From contig PWWM01000184.1 of the NCBI GenBank assembly GCA_003561495.1, forward strand, positions 1 to 19,064: 19,064 nt of DNA, written 5' to 3'. Source of the stretch: Gammaproteobacteria bacterium (lineage in GTDB: Bacteria > Pseudomonadota > Gammaproteobacteria > Xanthomonadales > Wenzhouxiangellaceae). Under the pieces are notes generated by a model. The model saw only the letters and a list, made by a program, of their open reading frames with translations, did no database searches and was not told the origin of the DNA. The position numbers were made by a program, and so were the translations under genes. Shown piece after piece: positions 1-6,895 of this stretch. Numbering within the stretch: position 1 is the stretch's first letter; each line of letters begins with the position of its first letter.

Positions 1-1783
1 CACCCGCCGTGAGGCCGACGCGGAAAGCTTTCGCAAGTTGTTGCTGGCCATGAGCCGGGACTTGCGGGTGATTTTCATCAAGCTGGCGGACCGCTTGCAC
101 AACATGCGTACCATCGCCCACATGTCGAACGATGCCCGGCGGCGCATCTCGTCTGAAACCCTCGACATCTACGCGCCGATCGCCGAGCGTCTGGGCATGA
201 ACGCACTCAAGGAAGAGCTCGAGGAGCTCGGTTTCGCCAATCTTTACCCCAACCGCCACCAGGTGATCAGCCGGCGGGTGGCCAAGCTCGGCGGCAATCG
301 CCAGGAAATCATCGACGGTATCAGCGCTGAACTGAAGAAACGGCTCAGCGAGTCGGGCATTCCATGTCGGGTGGAGGGGCGGACCAAGACCCCCTACAGC
401 ATCTACTGCAAGATGCGTGACAAGAGTCTGTCATACAAGGAAGTCACAGACCTGTTCGCCTTCCGCATCATCACTCACTCCGAACCGCATTGCTACCAGG
501 CACTGGGCGTGGCTCACAGTCTCTACCAGCCCAAGCCGGGCAGTTTCAAGGATTACATCGCCTTGCCCAAACCCAATGGTTACCAGTCCCTGCATACGGT
601 GCTCAACTCCAGTTTCCAGGTGCCGGTCGAGTTGCAGATCCGCACTGAGGAGATGGATCTGGTGGCTGAGAAAGGGGCGGCGGCGCATTGGCTGTACAAG
701 GCGGCCCCGGACCGCTCGACCGCGGTGCGGGCGCGCGAATGGCTGCTCAAGCTGGTCGATACCCAGTATCGTTCGCCGGATGCCTCGGAGTTCATGGACA
801 CGGCCAAGTCCGAACTGTTTCCCGACGAAATCTTCGTATTCACACCGCGCGGCAAGATCATCGACCTCAAGGCCGAGTCGACGGCACTGGATTTCGCCTA
901 TGCCATTCACACCGATGTCGGCAACCAGGCCGTCGGCGCACGCATCGACAAGCGCCGAATGCCATTGAGTACCCGCCTGGAGAACGGTCAGATGGTCGAG
1001 ATCCTGACCGAGGACGGCGCCACGCCGCAATCGGAGTGGTTGGAGTTCGTGGTCACCTCCAAGGCGCGCACGGCCATCCGTTCGCATCTGAAAAATCTCG
1101 AGCAGGCCGATTCGGTCGCCATCGGCGATCGTCTGCTCGATCAGGCATTGCAACGACGCGGTTCATCACTGGAGAAGATCTCGCAGCGGCGTGTGGAGCG
1201 CTACTTGTCCAAGCTTGGCCTGGAACGGCTCGAGGATCTGCTGATCCGTATTGCACGCGGTGACATGCTGGCCAAGGTGGCGGCGCACAAGTTGCTGCCG
1301 CTGACCCAGCGCCATCGCAGTGAGGATGATGCGGTCACATCACTGACCATTGGCGGCACCGAAGGCAGCGCCATCACCTACGCCGCCTGCTGTCATCCCA
1401 TCCCCGGGGACCCCATCATGGGATACCTGTCACCCGGCAAGGGAATTGTCATTCATCGCCAGCGCTGCCCCAACGTGCCGGGGTTGCACAAGAATCACGC
1501 TGATCGCTGTCTGGAAGTCACCTGGGAACCGTTGATCAAGGGCCAGTTCCAGGTGTTGCTGAAACTGTTGACCATTAACGGCCCCGGAGTGCTCGCCTCG
1601 GTCTCCACCACACTGGGTCAAGTCGGGGCCAATATCGATCGGGTCGAGCAGAAGGAGTCGACCCGCGAAACCGCGACCCTGATGTTTGTCATCAGTGTCA
1701 CGGACCGTACCCAACTGGCCCGGGTCATGCGTCGCCTGCGGCGCAATCCGAATGTGATGCGGGTGAGTCGGGAGATGACTTAG
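1..1783 (+). CDS. spoT: Bifunctional (p)ppGpp synthetase/hydrolase SpoT, 3' part
   Basis: RelA/SpoT-family enzyme that makes and degrades the alarmone (p)ppGpp. The gene enters from the left edge; the frame is open from base 2, so the N-terminus with most of the HD hydrolase domain is missing. Visible in order: the end of the HD domain (IKLADRLHNMRT), the synthetase domain (YSIYCKM, DLFAFRI, KDYIALPKPNGYQSLHT, VELQIRTEEMD, AAHWLYK), a TGS domain at about 823-1011 (DEIFVFTPRGKIIDL), a helical region, a Cys-containing segment (YAACCHPIPGD) near 1380-1425, and a C-terminal ACT domain from about 1545. The intact HD remnant and the sequence style favour SpoT over monofunctional RelA. The stop is TAG at 1781. 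A perfect hairpin and a heptad-repeat tract separate it from ridA, the order spoT-ridA-recG being familiar in gammaproteobacteria. Identity is firm; the start is not visible. Confidence 0.96.
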   Translation, partial: TRREADAESFRKLLLAMSRDLRVIFIKLADRLHNMRTIAHMSNDARRRISSETLDIYAPIAERLGMNALKEELEELGFANLYPNRHQVISRRVAKLGGNRQEIIDGISAELKKRLSESGIPCRVEGRTKTPYSIYCKMRDKSLSYKEVTDLFAFRIITHSEPHCYQALGVAHSLYQPKPGSFKDYIALPKPNGYQSLHTVLNSSFQVPVELQIRTEEMDLVAEKGAAAHWLYKAAPDRSTAVRAREWLLKLVDTQYRSPDASEFMDTAKSELFPDEIFVFTPRGKIIDLKAESTALDFAYAIHTDVGNQAVGARIDKRRMPLSTRLENGQMVEILTEDGATPQSEWLEFVVTSKARTAIRSHLKNLEQADSVAIGDRLLDQALQRRGSSLEKISQRRVERYLSKLGLERLEDLLIRIARGDMLAKVAAHKLLPLTQRHRSEDDAVTSLTIGGTEGSAITYAACCHPIPGDPIMGYLSPGKGIVIHRQRCPNVPGLHKNHADRCLEVTWEPLIKGQFQVLLKLLTINGPGVLASVSTTLGQVGANIDRVEQKESTRETATLMFVISVTDRTQLARVMRRLRRNPNVMRVSREMT

Positions 1784-1800
1784 TCGGCCCTGCGGGCCGA
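1784..1800 (+). terminator. Stem-loop directly after the spoT stop
   Basis: TCGGCCC, loop TGC, GGGCCGA: a perfect 7-bp GC-rich stem starting at the base after the spoT stop codon. It has no T-run on the + strand; the heptad repeat tract begins at once. It could slow RNA polymerase or protect the mRNA 3' end, but it is not a textbook intrinsic terminator. Confidence 0.4.
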
Positions 1801-1801
1801 C

Positions 1802-1990
1802 GGTGAAAGGTGAAAGGTGAAAGGTGAAAGGTGAAAGGTGAAAGGAAAGACGGGAGACGGGAGACGGGAGACGGAAGATGGCTTCACGGTTTTCCTTGCG
1901 CTTTGAGCCTTGGTCCTTGATCCTTTCCCGTAAACCGTAAACCGTAAACCGTAAACCGGAACCCTGACCCCTGAATCCTGAACCCTGACC
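1802..1990. repeat. Composite 7-bp tandem repeat tract between spoT and ridA
   Basis: Nearly the whole spacer is made of short arrays of different heptamers. GGTGAAA occurs six times (1802-1843). GGGAGAC occurs three times with a decayed GGAAGAT copy (1852-1879). A linker with GGTTTTCCTT lies at 1888-1897. TTGAGCC, TTGGTCC, TTGATCC and TTTCCCG (1903-1930) run in the same 7-nt register into four TAAACCG copies (1931-1958). ACCCTGA-type units fill 1961-1988. The tract stops just before the ridA ribosome binding site. I see no open frame in it that looks coding. Related arrays lie at 5912, 12266 and 14154. Confidence 0.95.
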
Positions 1991-2002
1991 TAAGGTGCCA
2001 AG

Positions 2003-2404
2003 ATGACCAAACACCCCATCCAGACCTCCGAAGCCCCCGCCGCGATCGGCCCCTATTCCCAAGCCGTTCGAGCCGGCGATACGGTGTATTTCTCCGGCCA
2101 GATCCCGCTGGACCCGGTCAGTGGCGAAGTGATCGAGGGCGATTTCGAGGCCCGTGTGCGTCGGGTGTTCGACAACCTGGCGGCCGTGGCGCGAGTGGCC
2201 GGTGGCGGGCTGGATGATATCGTCAAGCTCAACGTGTTCCTGACTGACCTGGGACGGTTCGGACAGGTCAACGAGATCATGGCCGAGGTATTCAACGAGC
2301 CTTTTCCGGCCCGCGCTGCCGTGGAAGTCGCTGGGTTGCCGAAGGGCGTGGATGTGGAAATGGACGCCATCATGGTGTTGACCGGGGACGGTGGCGGCGT
2401 CTGA
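2003..2404 (+). CDS. ridA: RidA/YjgF reactive enamine/imine deaminase
   Basis: Small soluble protein (133 aa, usual family length) of the Rid/YER057c/UK114 family, which hydrolyses reactive 2-aminoacrylate-type enamines/imines formed by PLP enzymes and so protects those enzymes. Family hallmarks are present: AIGPYSQAV (14-22), VYFSGQIPLDP (28-38), R104 in FPARAAVEVAGLPKG, which binds the substrate carboxylate, and E120, the acidic residue that activates water. The ATG at 2003 is preceded by AAGGTG (1992-1997), a reasonable Shine-Dalgarno site 5 nt away. The last 14 nt overlap the start of recG, so the two are probably co-transcribed and translationally coupled. The heptad repeat tract lies just upstream of the ribosome binding site and forms most of any 5' leader if transcription starts in the spacer. 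Confidence 0.96.
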   Translation: MTKHPIQTSEAPAAIGPYSQAVRAGDTVYFSGQIPLDPVSGEVIEGDFEARVRRVFDNLAAVARVAGGGLDDIVKLNVFLTDLGRFGQVNEIMAEVFNEPFPARAAVEVAGLPKGVDVEMDAIMVLTGDGGGV

Positions 2405-4469
2405 ATCCGGATTGTCGGCGGGGCTCGGACCGGTCACCGATCTGGCCGGTGTTGGGGAGCGGGTTGCCCAGCGGTTGAAGGCGCTGGGGATCGAGCGTGA
2501 GCTGGATCTGTTGCTGCACCGGCCGCTGCGCTACGAGGATCGCACCCGCATCACGGCCCTGAATCGGGTGCGACCCGGGGTCACGGTACAGGTGGAAGGG
2601 CGGGTCGTGCATCGCGAAATCCGCCAGACCCGGCGACGCATGCTGTTGGCCACGCTGGCGGATGACAGCGGCCAGATCACATTGCGTTTCTTTCGCTTCT
2701 ATCCCAACCAGTTGCGTCTTCTCAACGAAGGCACCCGCTTGCGTTGTTTCGGCGAAGCACGCTTCGGTCCCGAAGGCTTTGAGCTCGTTCATCCCCAGAT
2801 GACGCGCCTGGGACCAGATGGGGGCCCGCCGCTGCCGTCCAGCCTGACGCCGATCTATCCCAATACCCAGGGCTTGGCCGCAGCCACGTTGAGCCGGCTG
2901 ATCGCCGACGCCCTGCAACGGCTGGAGAGCGATCAACTGCAGATCGCCGATCCGCTGATCCAGCATGGCGCCCAATGGCCCTGGGCCCGGGCCGTGCAAG
3001 TCATTCATACGCCGGAACCGTCGGAGGATCTGGCGGCACTGATGGATGGCCATCACCCTGCGGTGCAGCGTCTGGCTGCCGAGGAATTGCTGGCCCATCA
3101 CCTGGCCCTGTCGCGGCTTCACCGGGCTCGTGAGCGTCAACGCTCGGTCGCCCTGATTGATGACCGGGGGTTGGTGAAACAAATGGTAGCCAGCCTGCCG
3201 TTTCAACCGACCGGTGCACAGAACCGGGTGATGACCGAAATCTCTGCCGACCTGGATCGCGAAAAGCCCATGCGTCGCCTGGTTCAGGGCGATGTCGGCT
3301 CCGGCAAGACCCTGGTGGCTGCGGCTGCCCTGGTGACCGCGGCTTCCAGCGGCCGCCAGGCCGCCTTGATCGCACCCACCGAGATTCTGGCCGAACAGCA
3401 TTATCGGACCCTGTCGGGCTGGTTGGGTGAGTTGGGTCTCCGTACGGTCTGGCTGGCCGGCAAGGTCAAGGGCCGAGCCCGGGCCGAGGCGCTGGAGTGT
3501 CTGGTGGGTGATGCCGACATTGCCATCGGCACCCATGCCTTGTTCCAGGCCGGGGTCAATTTCCGTGATCTGGGCCTGGTGGTCGTGGATGAACAGCATC
3601 GCTTCGGGGTCCACCAGCGCCTGGCGCTGGCCGCCAAGGGTCAGCGCGGCCGGGAACTGCCGCATCAACTGGTCATGACCGCCACGCCCATCCCACGCAC
3701 CCTGGCGATGACCGCCTATGCCGGTCTGGATGTTTCGGTGATCGATGAGCTGCCGCCCGGCCGCAAACCGGTGACCACGGTGGCGGCCAGTCAGCAGCGT
3801 CGAGACCAGGTCATTGAGCGCTTGCGCGGCGCACTGGCCGAGGGCCGCCAGGCCTATTGGGTCTGTCCCCTGATCGAGGAGTCGGAAGTCCTCGAGGCCG
3901 AGGCGGCCGAGAGTCGCGCGGCCGAATTGGCCAAGGCGTTGCCACAATTCAGGGTCGGGCTGATCCACGGGCGCATGAAGCCCGCCGACAAGCAGCAATT
4001 GATGAGCGAGTTTTCGTCCGGTGGCATTCAGCTACTGGTGGCGACCACGGTGATTGAGGTCGGCGTGGATGTGCCCAACGCCAGCCTGATGATGATCGAG
4101 AATGCCGAGCGTCTGGGTCTGTCTCAGCTCCACCAGTTGCGTGGGCGGGTCGGGCGTGGCAGCGAACAGGCCGCCTGTGTGCTGCTTTACAAACCGCCGT
4201 TGGGCGATATGGCTCGGGCCCGTCTGGAAGTCATGCGCGAGACCACCGATGGTTTCGTGATTGCCGAAAAGGATCTGGAGCTGCGTGGCCCGGGGGAGGT
4301 GCTGGGAACCCGCCAGACCGGCATGCTGCGCTTTCGCATCGCCGACCTGGCGCGTGATGCCGACCTGCTGGATCCGGTCAAGACCCTGGCCGGGCGATTG
4401 AGCCGTGCCGAAGCCGACATCATCATCGAACGCTGGATCGGCCGCGCCGATCAATTCGGCGACGTGTAG
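2391..4469 (+). CDS. recG: ATP-dependent DNA helicase RecG
   Basis: Superfamily 2 double-strand DNA translocase that remodels stalled replication forks and branch-migrates Holliday junctions. At 692 aa it matches the family's usual length. It has an N-terminal wedge/OB region (about 60-140), Walker A GDVGSGKT (300-307), the DEQH box (400-403, DEQHRFG), the TATPIPRT motif (430-437), and in the second RecA lobe ATTVIEVGVDVPNA and the arginine-finger region LRGRVGRG. The GTG at 2391 lies inside ridA, with GGGGA just upstream; a TTG at 2412 is a possible alternative that would remove seven residues. It follows ridA without a gap. A small hairpin follows 16 nt after the stop, and then gltA has its own strong ribosome binding site. 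Confidence 0.97.
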   Translation: MAASESGLSAGLGPVTDLAGVGERVAQRLKALGIERELDLLLHRPLRYEDRTRITALNRVRPGVTVQVEGRVVHREIRQTRRRMLLATLADDSGQITLRFFRFYPNQLRLLNEGTRLRCFGEARFGPEGFELVHPQMTRLGPDGGPPLPSSLTPIYPNTQGLAAATLSRLIADALQRLESDQLQIADPLIQHGAQWPWARAVQVIHTPEPSEDLAALMDGHHPAVQRLAAEELLAHHLALSRLHRARERQRSVALIDDRGLVKQMVASLPFQPTGAQNRVMTEISADLDREKPMRRLVQGDVGSGKTLVAAAALVTAASSGRQAALIAPTEILAEQHYRTLSGWLGELGLRTVWLAGKVKGRARAEALECLVGDADIAIGTHALFQAGVNFRDLGLVVVDEQHRFGVHQRLALAAKGQRGRELPHQLVMTATPIPRTLAMTAYAGLDVSVIDELPPGRKPVTTVAASQQRRDQVIERLRGALAEGRQAYWVCPLIEESEVLEAEAAESRAAELAKALPQFRVGLIHGRMKPADKQQLMSEFSSGGIQLLVATTVIEVGVDVPNASLMMIENAERLGLSQLHQLRGRVGRGSEQAACVLLYKPPLGDMARARLEVMRETTDGFVIAEKDLELRGPGEVLGTRQTGMLRFRIADLARDADLLDPVKTLAGRLSRAEADIIIERWIGRADQFGDV

Positions 4470-4485
4470 TCAGAGGCTCCCCAAG

Positions 4486-4498
4486 TGCCCGTCGGGCA
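4486..4498 (+). terminator. Weak stem-loop after recG
   Basis: TGCCC, loop GTC, GGGCA: a 5-bp stem 16 nt after the recG stop, followed by an A/T-rich but not T-rich stretch. It is the only hairpin I see in the 139-nt recG-gltA gap. Function as a terminator is doubtful. Confidence 0.25.
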
Positions 4499-4595
4499 AA
4501 TATGAGATAATGATCAATCCCATACGGGGTCGTATCGTCATCGTGCCTGGCTTTTGCGCGAGGTCTGCGGCCCTGCTACCAGATAATCTAGTATT

Positions 4596-4601
4596 AAGGA
4601 G
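4596..4601 (+). promoter_or_regulatory. Ribosome binding site fixing the gltA GTG start
   Basis: AAGGAG lies 7 nt before GTG 4609. The open frame runs about 200 nt further upstream, back into recG, but no upstream candidate has a comparable site and the upstream translation does not resemble citrate synthase. This decides the start. GATAAT sequences at 4506 and 4582 could be -10 boxes, but I find no convincing -35 partner for either. Confidence 0.8.
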
Positions 4602-4608
4602 AAGCCCG

Positions 4609-5898
4609 GTGGCCGAACGCAAACTGACCCTGACTGATCCCGAATCCGGGAAGACGCTGGACTTGCCCGTCGTTTCCGGTAGTGAAGGTGATCCGACCGT
4701 GGACATCAGCCGGCTGCACAAGGAGCTGGGTCATTTCACCTTCGATCCTGGTTATGGCGCCACGGCAAGCTGCAAGAGCGACATCACCTTCATTGATGGT
4801 GACCAGGGGATTCTGCGCTATCGCGGCTACCCGATCGAGCAACTGGCCGAACACTCCAATTTTGTCGAAGTCGCTTACCTGCTGCTTTACGGGGACTTGC
4901 CCGATGCCGACCAGTATGCGAAGTTCGAGCGCGACATCACCTACCACACCATGGTGCATGAGCGGATCCACAGTTTCATGGACGGCTTTCACTACGATGC
5001 CCACCCCATGGCCATCCTGTCGGGCGTGGTGGCCTCGATGTCGGGCTTTTATCATGACAAGCTCGATGTCAACGATCCCGAGCAGCGTGAACTCGCCGCC
5101 AAGCGCCTGATCGCCAAGATGCCGACCATCGCTGCGGCTGCCTACCGGCACTCGCAGGGCTGGCCGAATACCTATCCGCGCAACTCGCTGAATTATTCCG
5201 AGCGTTTCCTGCACATGATGTTCTCGGTTCCGGCCGAGTCCTACCAGGTCAATCCGGTCGCCGCCAAAGCGCTGGATCTGCTGTTCATCCTGCACGCCGA
5301 CCATGAGCAGAACGCTTCGACGTCAACGGTCCGTCTGGTTGGCTCGACCGGCGCCAACCCCTACGCCTGCACCGCCGCCGGGATTGCCGCATTGTGGGGG
5401 CCGGCTCATGGCGGCGCCAACGAGGCCGTGCTCAACATGCTCAACCAGATCGGCGATGTCAGCCGGGTCGGTGAGTTCGTCAAGCGCGCCAAGGACAAGA
5501 ACGATCCTTTCCGCCTGATGGGTTTCGGACATCGTGTCTACAAGAACTTCGATCCGCGTGCGACCATCATCCGCAAGGCCTGTCACGAAGTACTCCAGGA
5601 GCTGGGTCAGACCGACCCGCTATTGGATCTGGCCATGGAACTGGAAAAGATTGCCCTGGAAGATGACTACTTCGTCGAACGCAAGCTCTACCCCAATGTC
5701 GATTTCTACTCGGGCATCATCTACAAGGCCCTGGGCATTCCAACCAGCATGTTCACCGCCATGTTCGCCATCGGCCGCACCGTTGGCTGGGTCAGCCAGT
5801 GGCTGGAACAGTCCGCCACACCCCACAGAATCGGCCGTCCGAGACAGGTTTATACCGGGGCGGGTGAGCGGGAGTATGTGGAGATCGACCAGCGCTGA
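4609..5898 (+). CDS. gltA: Citrate synthase (type II, hexameric)
   Basis: Condenses oxaloacetate and acetyl-CoA to citrate, the entry step of the TCA cycle, in the cytoplasm. The 429-aa product is the length of the Gram-negative, NADH-sensitive type. Numbered from the GTG start, the catalytic triad is visible: H267 (WGPAHGGANE), H308 (GFGHRVYKNFDPRA) and D365 (LYPNVDFYSG). LHADHEQNASTSTVRL (229 onward) and HPMAILSGVV (132 onward) are also typical. The start is set by AAGGAG seven nt upstream. The gene stands alone between recG and a convergent dehydrogenase gene. The stop codon itself lies in the loop of a perfect 12-bp hairpin, followed by heptad repeats that can fold into a second hairpin. 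Identity is firm. Confidence 0.97.
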   Translation: MAERKLTLTDPESGKTLDLPVVSGSEGDPTVDISRLHKELGHFTFDPGYGATASCKSDITFIDGDQGILRYRGYPIEQLAEHSNFVEVAYLLLYGDLPDADQYAKFERDITYHTMVHERIHSFMDGFHYDAHPMAILSGVVASMSGFYHDKLDVNDPEQRELAAKRLIAKMPTIAAAAYRHSQGWPNTYPRNSLNYSERFLHMMFSVPAESYQVNPVAAKALDLLFILHADHEQNASTSTVRLVGSTGANPYACTAAGIAALWGPAHGGANEAVLNMLNQIGDVSRVGEFVKRAKDKNDPFRLMGFGHRVYKNFDPRATIIRKACHEVLQELGQTDPLLDLAMELEKIALEDDYFVERKLYPNVDFYSGIIYKALGIPTSMFTAMFAIGRTVGWVSQWLEQSATPHRIGRPRQVYTGAGEREYVEIDQR

Positions 5899-5911
5899 GG
5901 CGCTGGTCGAT
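5884..5911 (+). terminator. Perfect 12-bp hairpin spanning the gltA stop codon
   Basis: ATCGACCAGCGC (5884-5895), loop TGAG, GCGCTGGTCGAT (5900-5911). The gltA stop TGA (5896-5898) lies in the loop, so the 5' arm is coding sequence. There is no T-run downstream; the heptad element begins at once. It probably acts as part of a terminator or as 3'-end mRNA protection, the latter being inference. Confidence 0.55.
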
Positions 5912-5988
5912 GGGTAGACGGGAGACGGGAGACGGGAGACGGGAGAGGAAAAAACGGCTCGTCTTCCGTCTACCGTCTTCCGTCTCCC
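5912..5988. repeat. Inverted heptad-repeat element between convergent gltA and SDR genes
   Basis: The left arm is GGGTAGAC, then GGGAGAC starting at 5920, 5927 and 5934, then GGGAGAG at 5941. The centre is an A-rich stretch (about 5947-5960). The right arm is GTCTTCC, GTCTACC, GTCTTCC, GTCTCCC (5961-5988), the reverse complement of the same unit and its GGAAGAC/GGTAGAC variants. The arms can pair over roughly 28 bp. The SDR stop codon is two bases further on. Lying between convergent genes, it may work as a two-way terminator. The + strand also carries five GGG runs at 7-8 nt spacing, meeting the common G-quadruplex pattern. Confidence 0.9.
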
Positions 5989-5989
5989 C

Positions 5990-6811
5990 TTACAAGAACA
6001 AATCCGGCAACAACTCCTCGCCTTCCTTGACCGCATAGCGATCCAGGTCGGTCACGCCCGCCCTTTCCAGCACTTCATCGTCGATGAAGAAATTCCCGGT
6101 CACTTCCCCCGCCTTTTGACACAGGATCCAATGAGCGGCGTCGGCCATGATGTCGGGTTTGCGGCAGTTGTCCGGATTGACCGCGCCGCCGAGCATGGCC
6201 AGGGCGGCCGTGGCAATCACGGTTCGCGGCCACAGCGCATTGACCGCGATGGGAATGTTCCTGAACTCCTCGGCCATGCCGAGCACACACATGCTCATGC
6301 CGTACTTGGACATGGTGTAGGCCACATGCGGCGCAAACCATTTCTTGTCCATGTTCAACGGCGGGGAGAGGTTGAGGATGTGCGGATTGTTCGATTGCTG
6401 GAGAAACGGCAGGGCGGCCTGGGAACAGGCGAACGTGCCGCGAACATTGACCCCGAACATCAGGTCAAAGCGTTTCATGGGGACATCCGGAGTGCCGGCC
6501 AGGTAAATGGCCGAGGCATTGTTGACCAGGATGTCGATTCCGCCAAAGGTTTCGGCCGCCTTTTGCATGGCCTCAGCCACCGCTGCTTCATCGCGGATGT
6601 CGAGCCGCATCGCCAGTGCCTTGCCGCCGGCAGCCTCGATTTCCTCGGCGGCACTGTGAATCGTGCCGGGCAGCTTCGGGTGTTTGCGGTCGGTCTTGGC
6701 CGCAATGATGATGTTGGCCCCGTCAGCGGCGGCCCTCAGTGCAATGGCCTTGCCGATGCCGCGCGAGGCGCCGGTGATGAACAAGGTCTTTCCTTGGAGT
6801 GAATCGGACAT
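5990..6811 (-). CDS. HSDL2-like short-chain dehydrogenase/reductase
   Basis: NAD(P)-dependent oxidoreductase of the classical SDR fold, closest in style to the SDR domain of hydroxysteroid dehydrogenase-like protein 2; the true substrate is unknown. With the start at 6811 it has 273 aa: cofactor-binding TGASRGIG (13-20), NNAS (97-100), catalytic S149 (ILNLSPP) and the YxxxK pair Y165/K169 (YTMSKYG). A longer frame begins at 6868, but MSDSLQGKTL is the natural N-terminus and has a GGAG ribosome binding site about 6 nt upstream. It lacks the C-terminal sterol-carrier domain of full HSDL2 proteins. It is transcribed toward gltA and is divergent from the DedA-fusion gene. No operon partner is visible. 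The family call is firm, the specific role open. Confidence 0.9.
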   Translation of the reverse strand: MSDSLQGKTLFITGASRGIGKAIALRAAADGANIIIAAKTDRKHPKLPGTIHSAAEEIEAAGGKALAMRLDIRDEAAVAEAMQKAAETFGGIDILVNNASAIYLAGTPDVPMKRFDLMFGVNVRGTFACSQAALPFLQQSNNPHILNLSPPLNMDKKWFAPHVAYTMSKYGMSMCVLGMAEEFRNIPIAVNALWPRTVIATAALAMLGGAVNPDNCRKPDIMADAAHWILCQKAGEVTGNFFIDDEVLERAGVTDLDRYAVKEGEELLPDLFL

Positions 6812-6848
6812 GCGGGCTCCGGTGATTGGTCTGATGGGTCGAAAACGC

Positions 6849-6854
6849 ATTATG
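6849..6854 (-). promoter_or_regulatory. Possible -10 box for the SDR gene
   Basis: On the - strand CATAAT lies 38 nt upstream of the SDR start, in the 84-nt gap between divergent genes. No good -35 is found at 16-18 nt. An 8-bp palindrome, CCAATTGG (6858-6865), sits just upstream and could be an operator. This is a weak call from the sequence alone. Confidence 0.25.
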
Positions 6855-6895
6855 CTACCAATTGGCACTCAAGCTGTCCCTGAGTCGGGGCATTG

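Noticed and set aside
1802..1990. Possible CRISPR array or phase-variable coding repeat
   Set aside because: Units are 7 bp with no unique spacers, and the tracts lie between genes rather than inside a reading frame or at a start codon.
1430..2437. Open frame on the - strand running through the spoT-ridA repeats (335 aa)
   Set aside because: Its centre only translates the heptads into repetitive peptides (for example SPFTFHLSPFT), and both ends lie antisense to real genes.
2370..3998. Long open frame (542 aa) antisense to recG
   Set aside because: Gln/Gly/Arg-rich translation with no recognisable motif, lying opposite a complete RecG with all helicase motifs; typical shadow frame in GC-rich DNA.
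6116..6802. Open frame on the + strand opposite the SDR gene
   Set aside because: The - strand encodes a full SDR with cofactor and catalytic motifs; the + product is a His/Gly/Arg-rich shadow.
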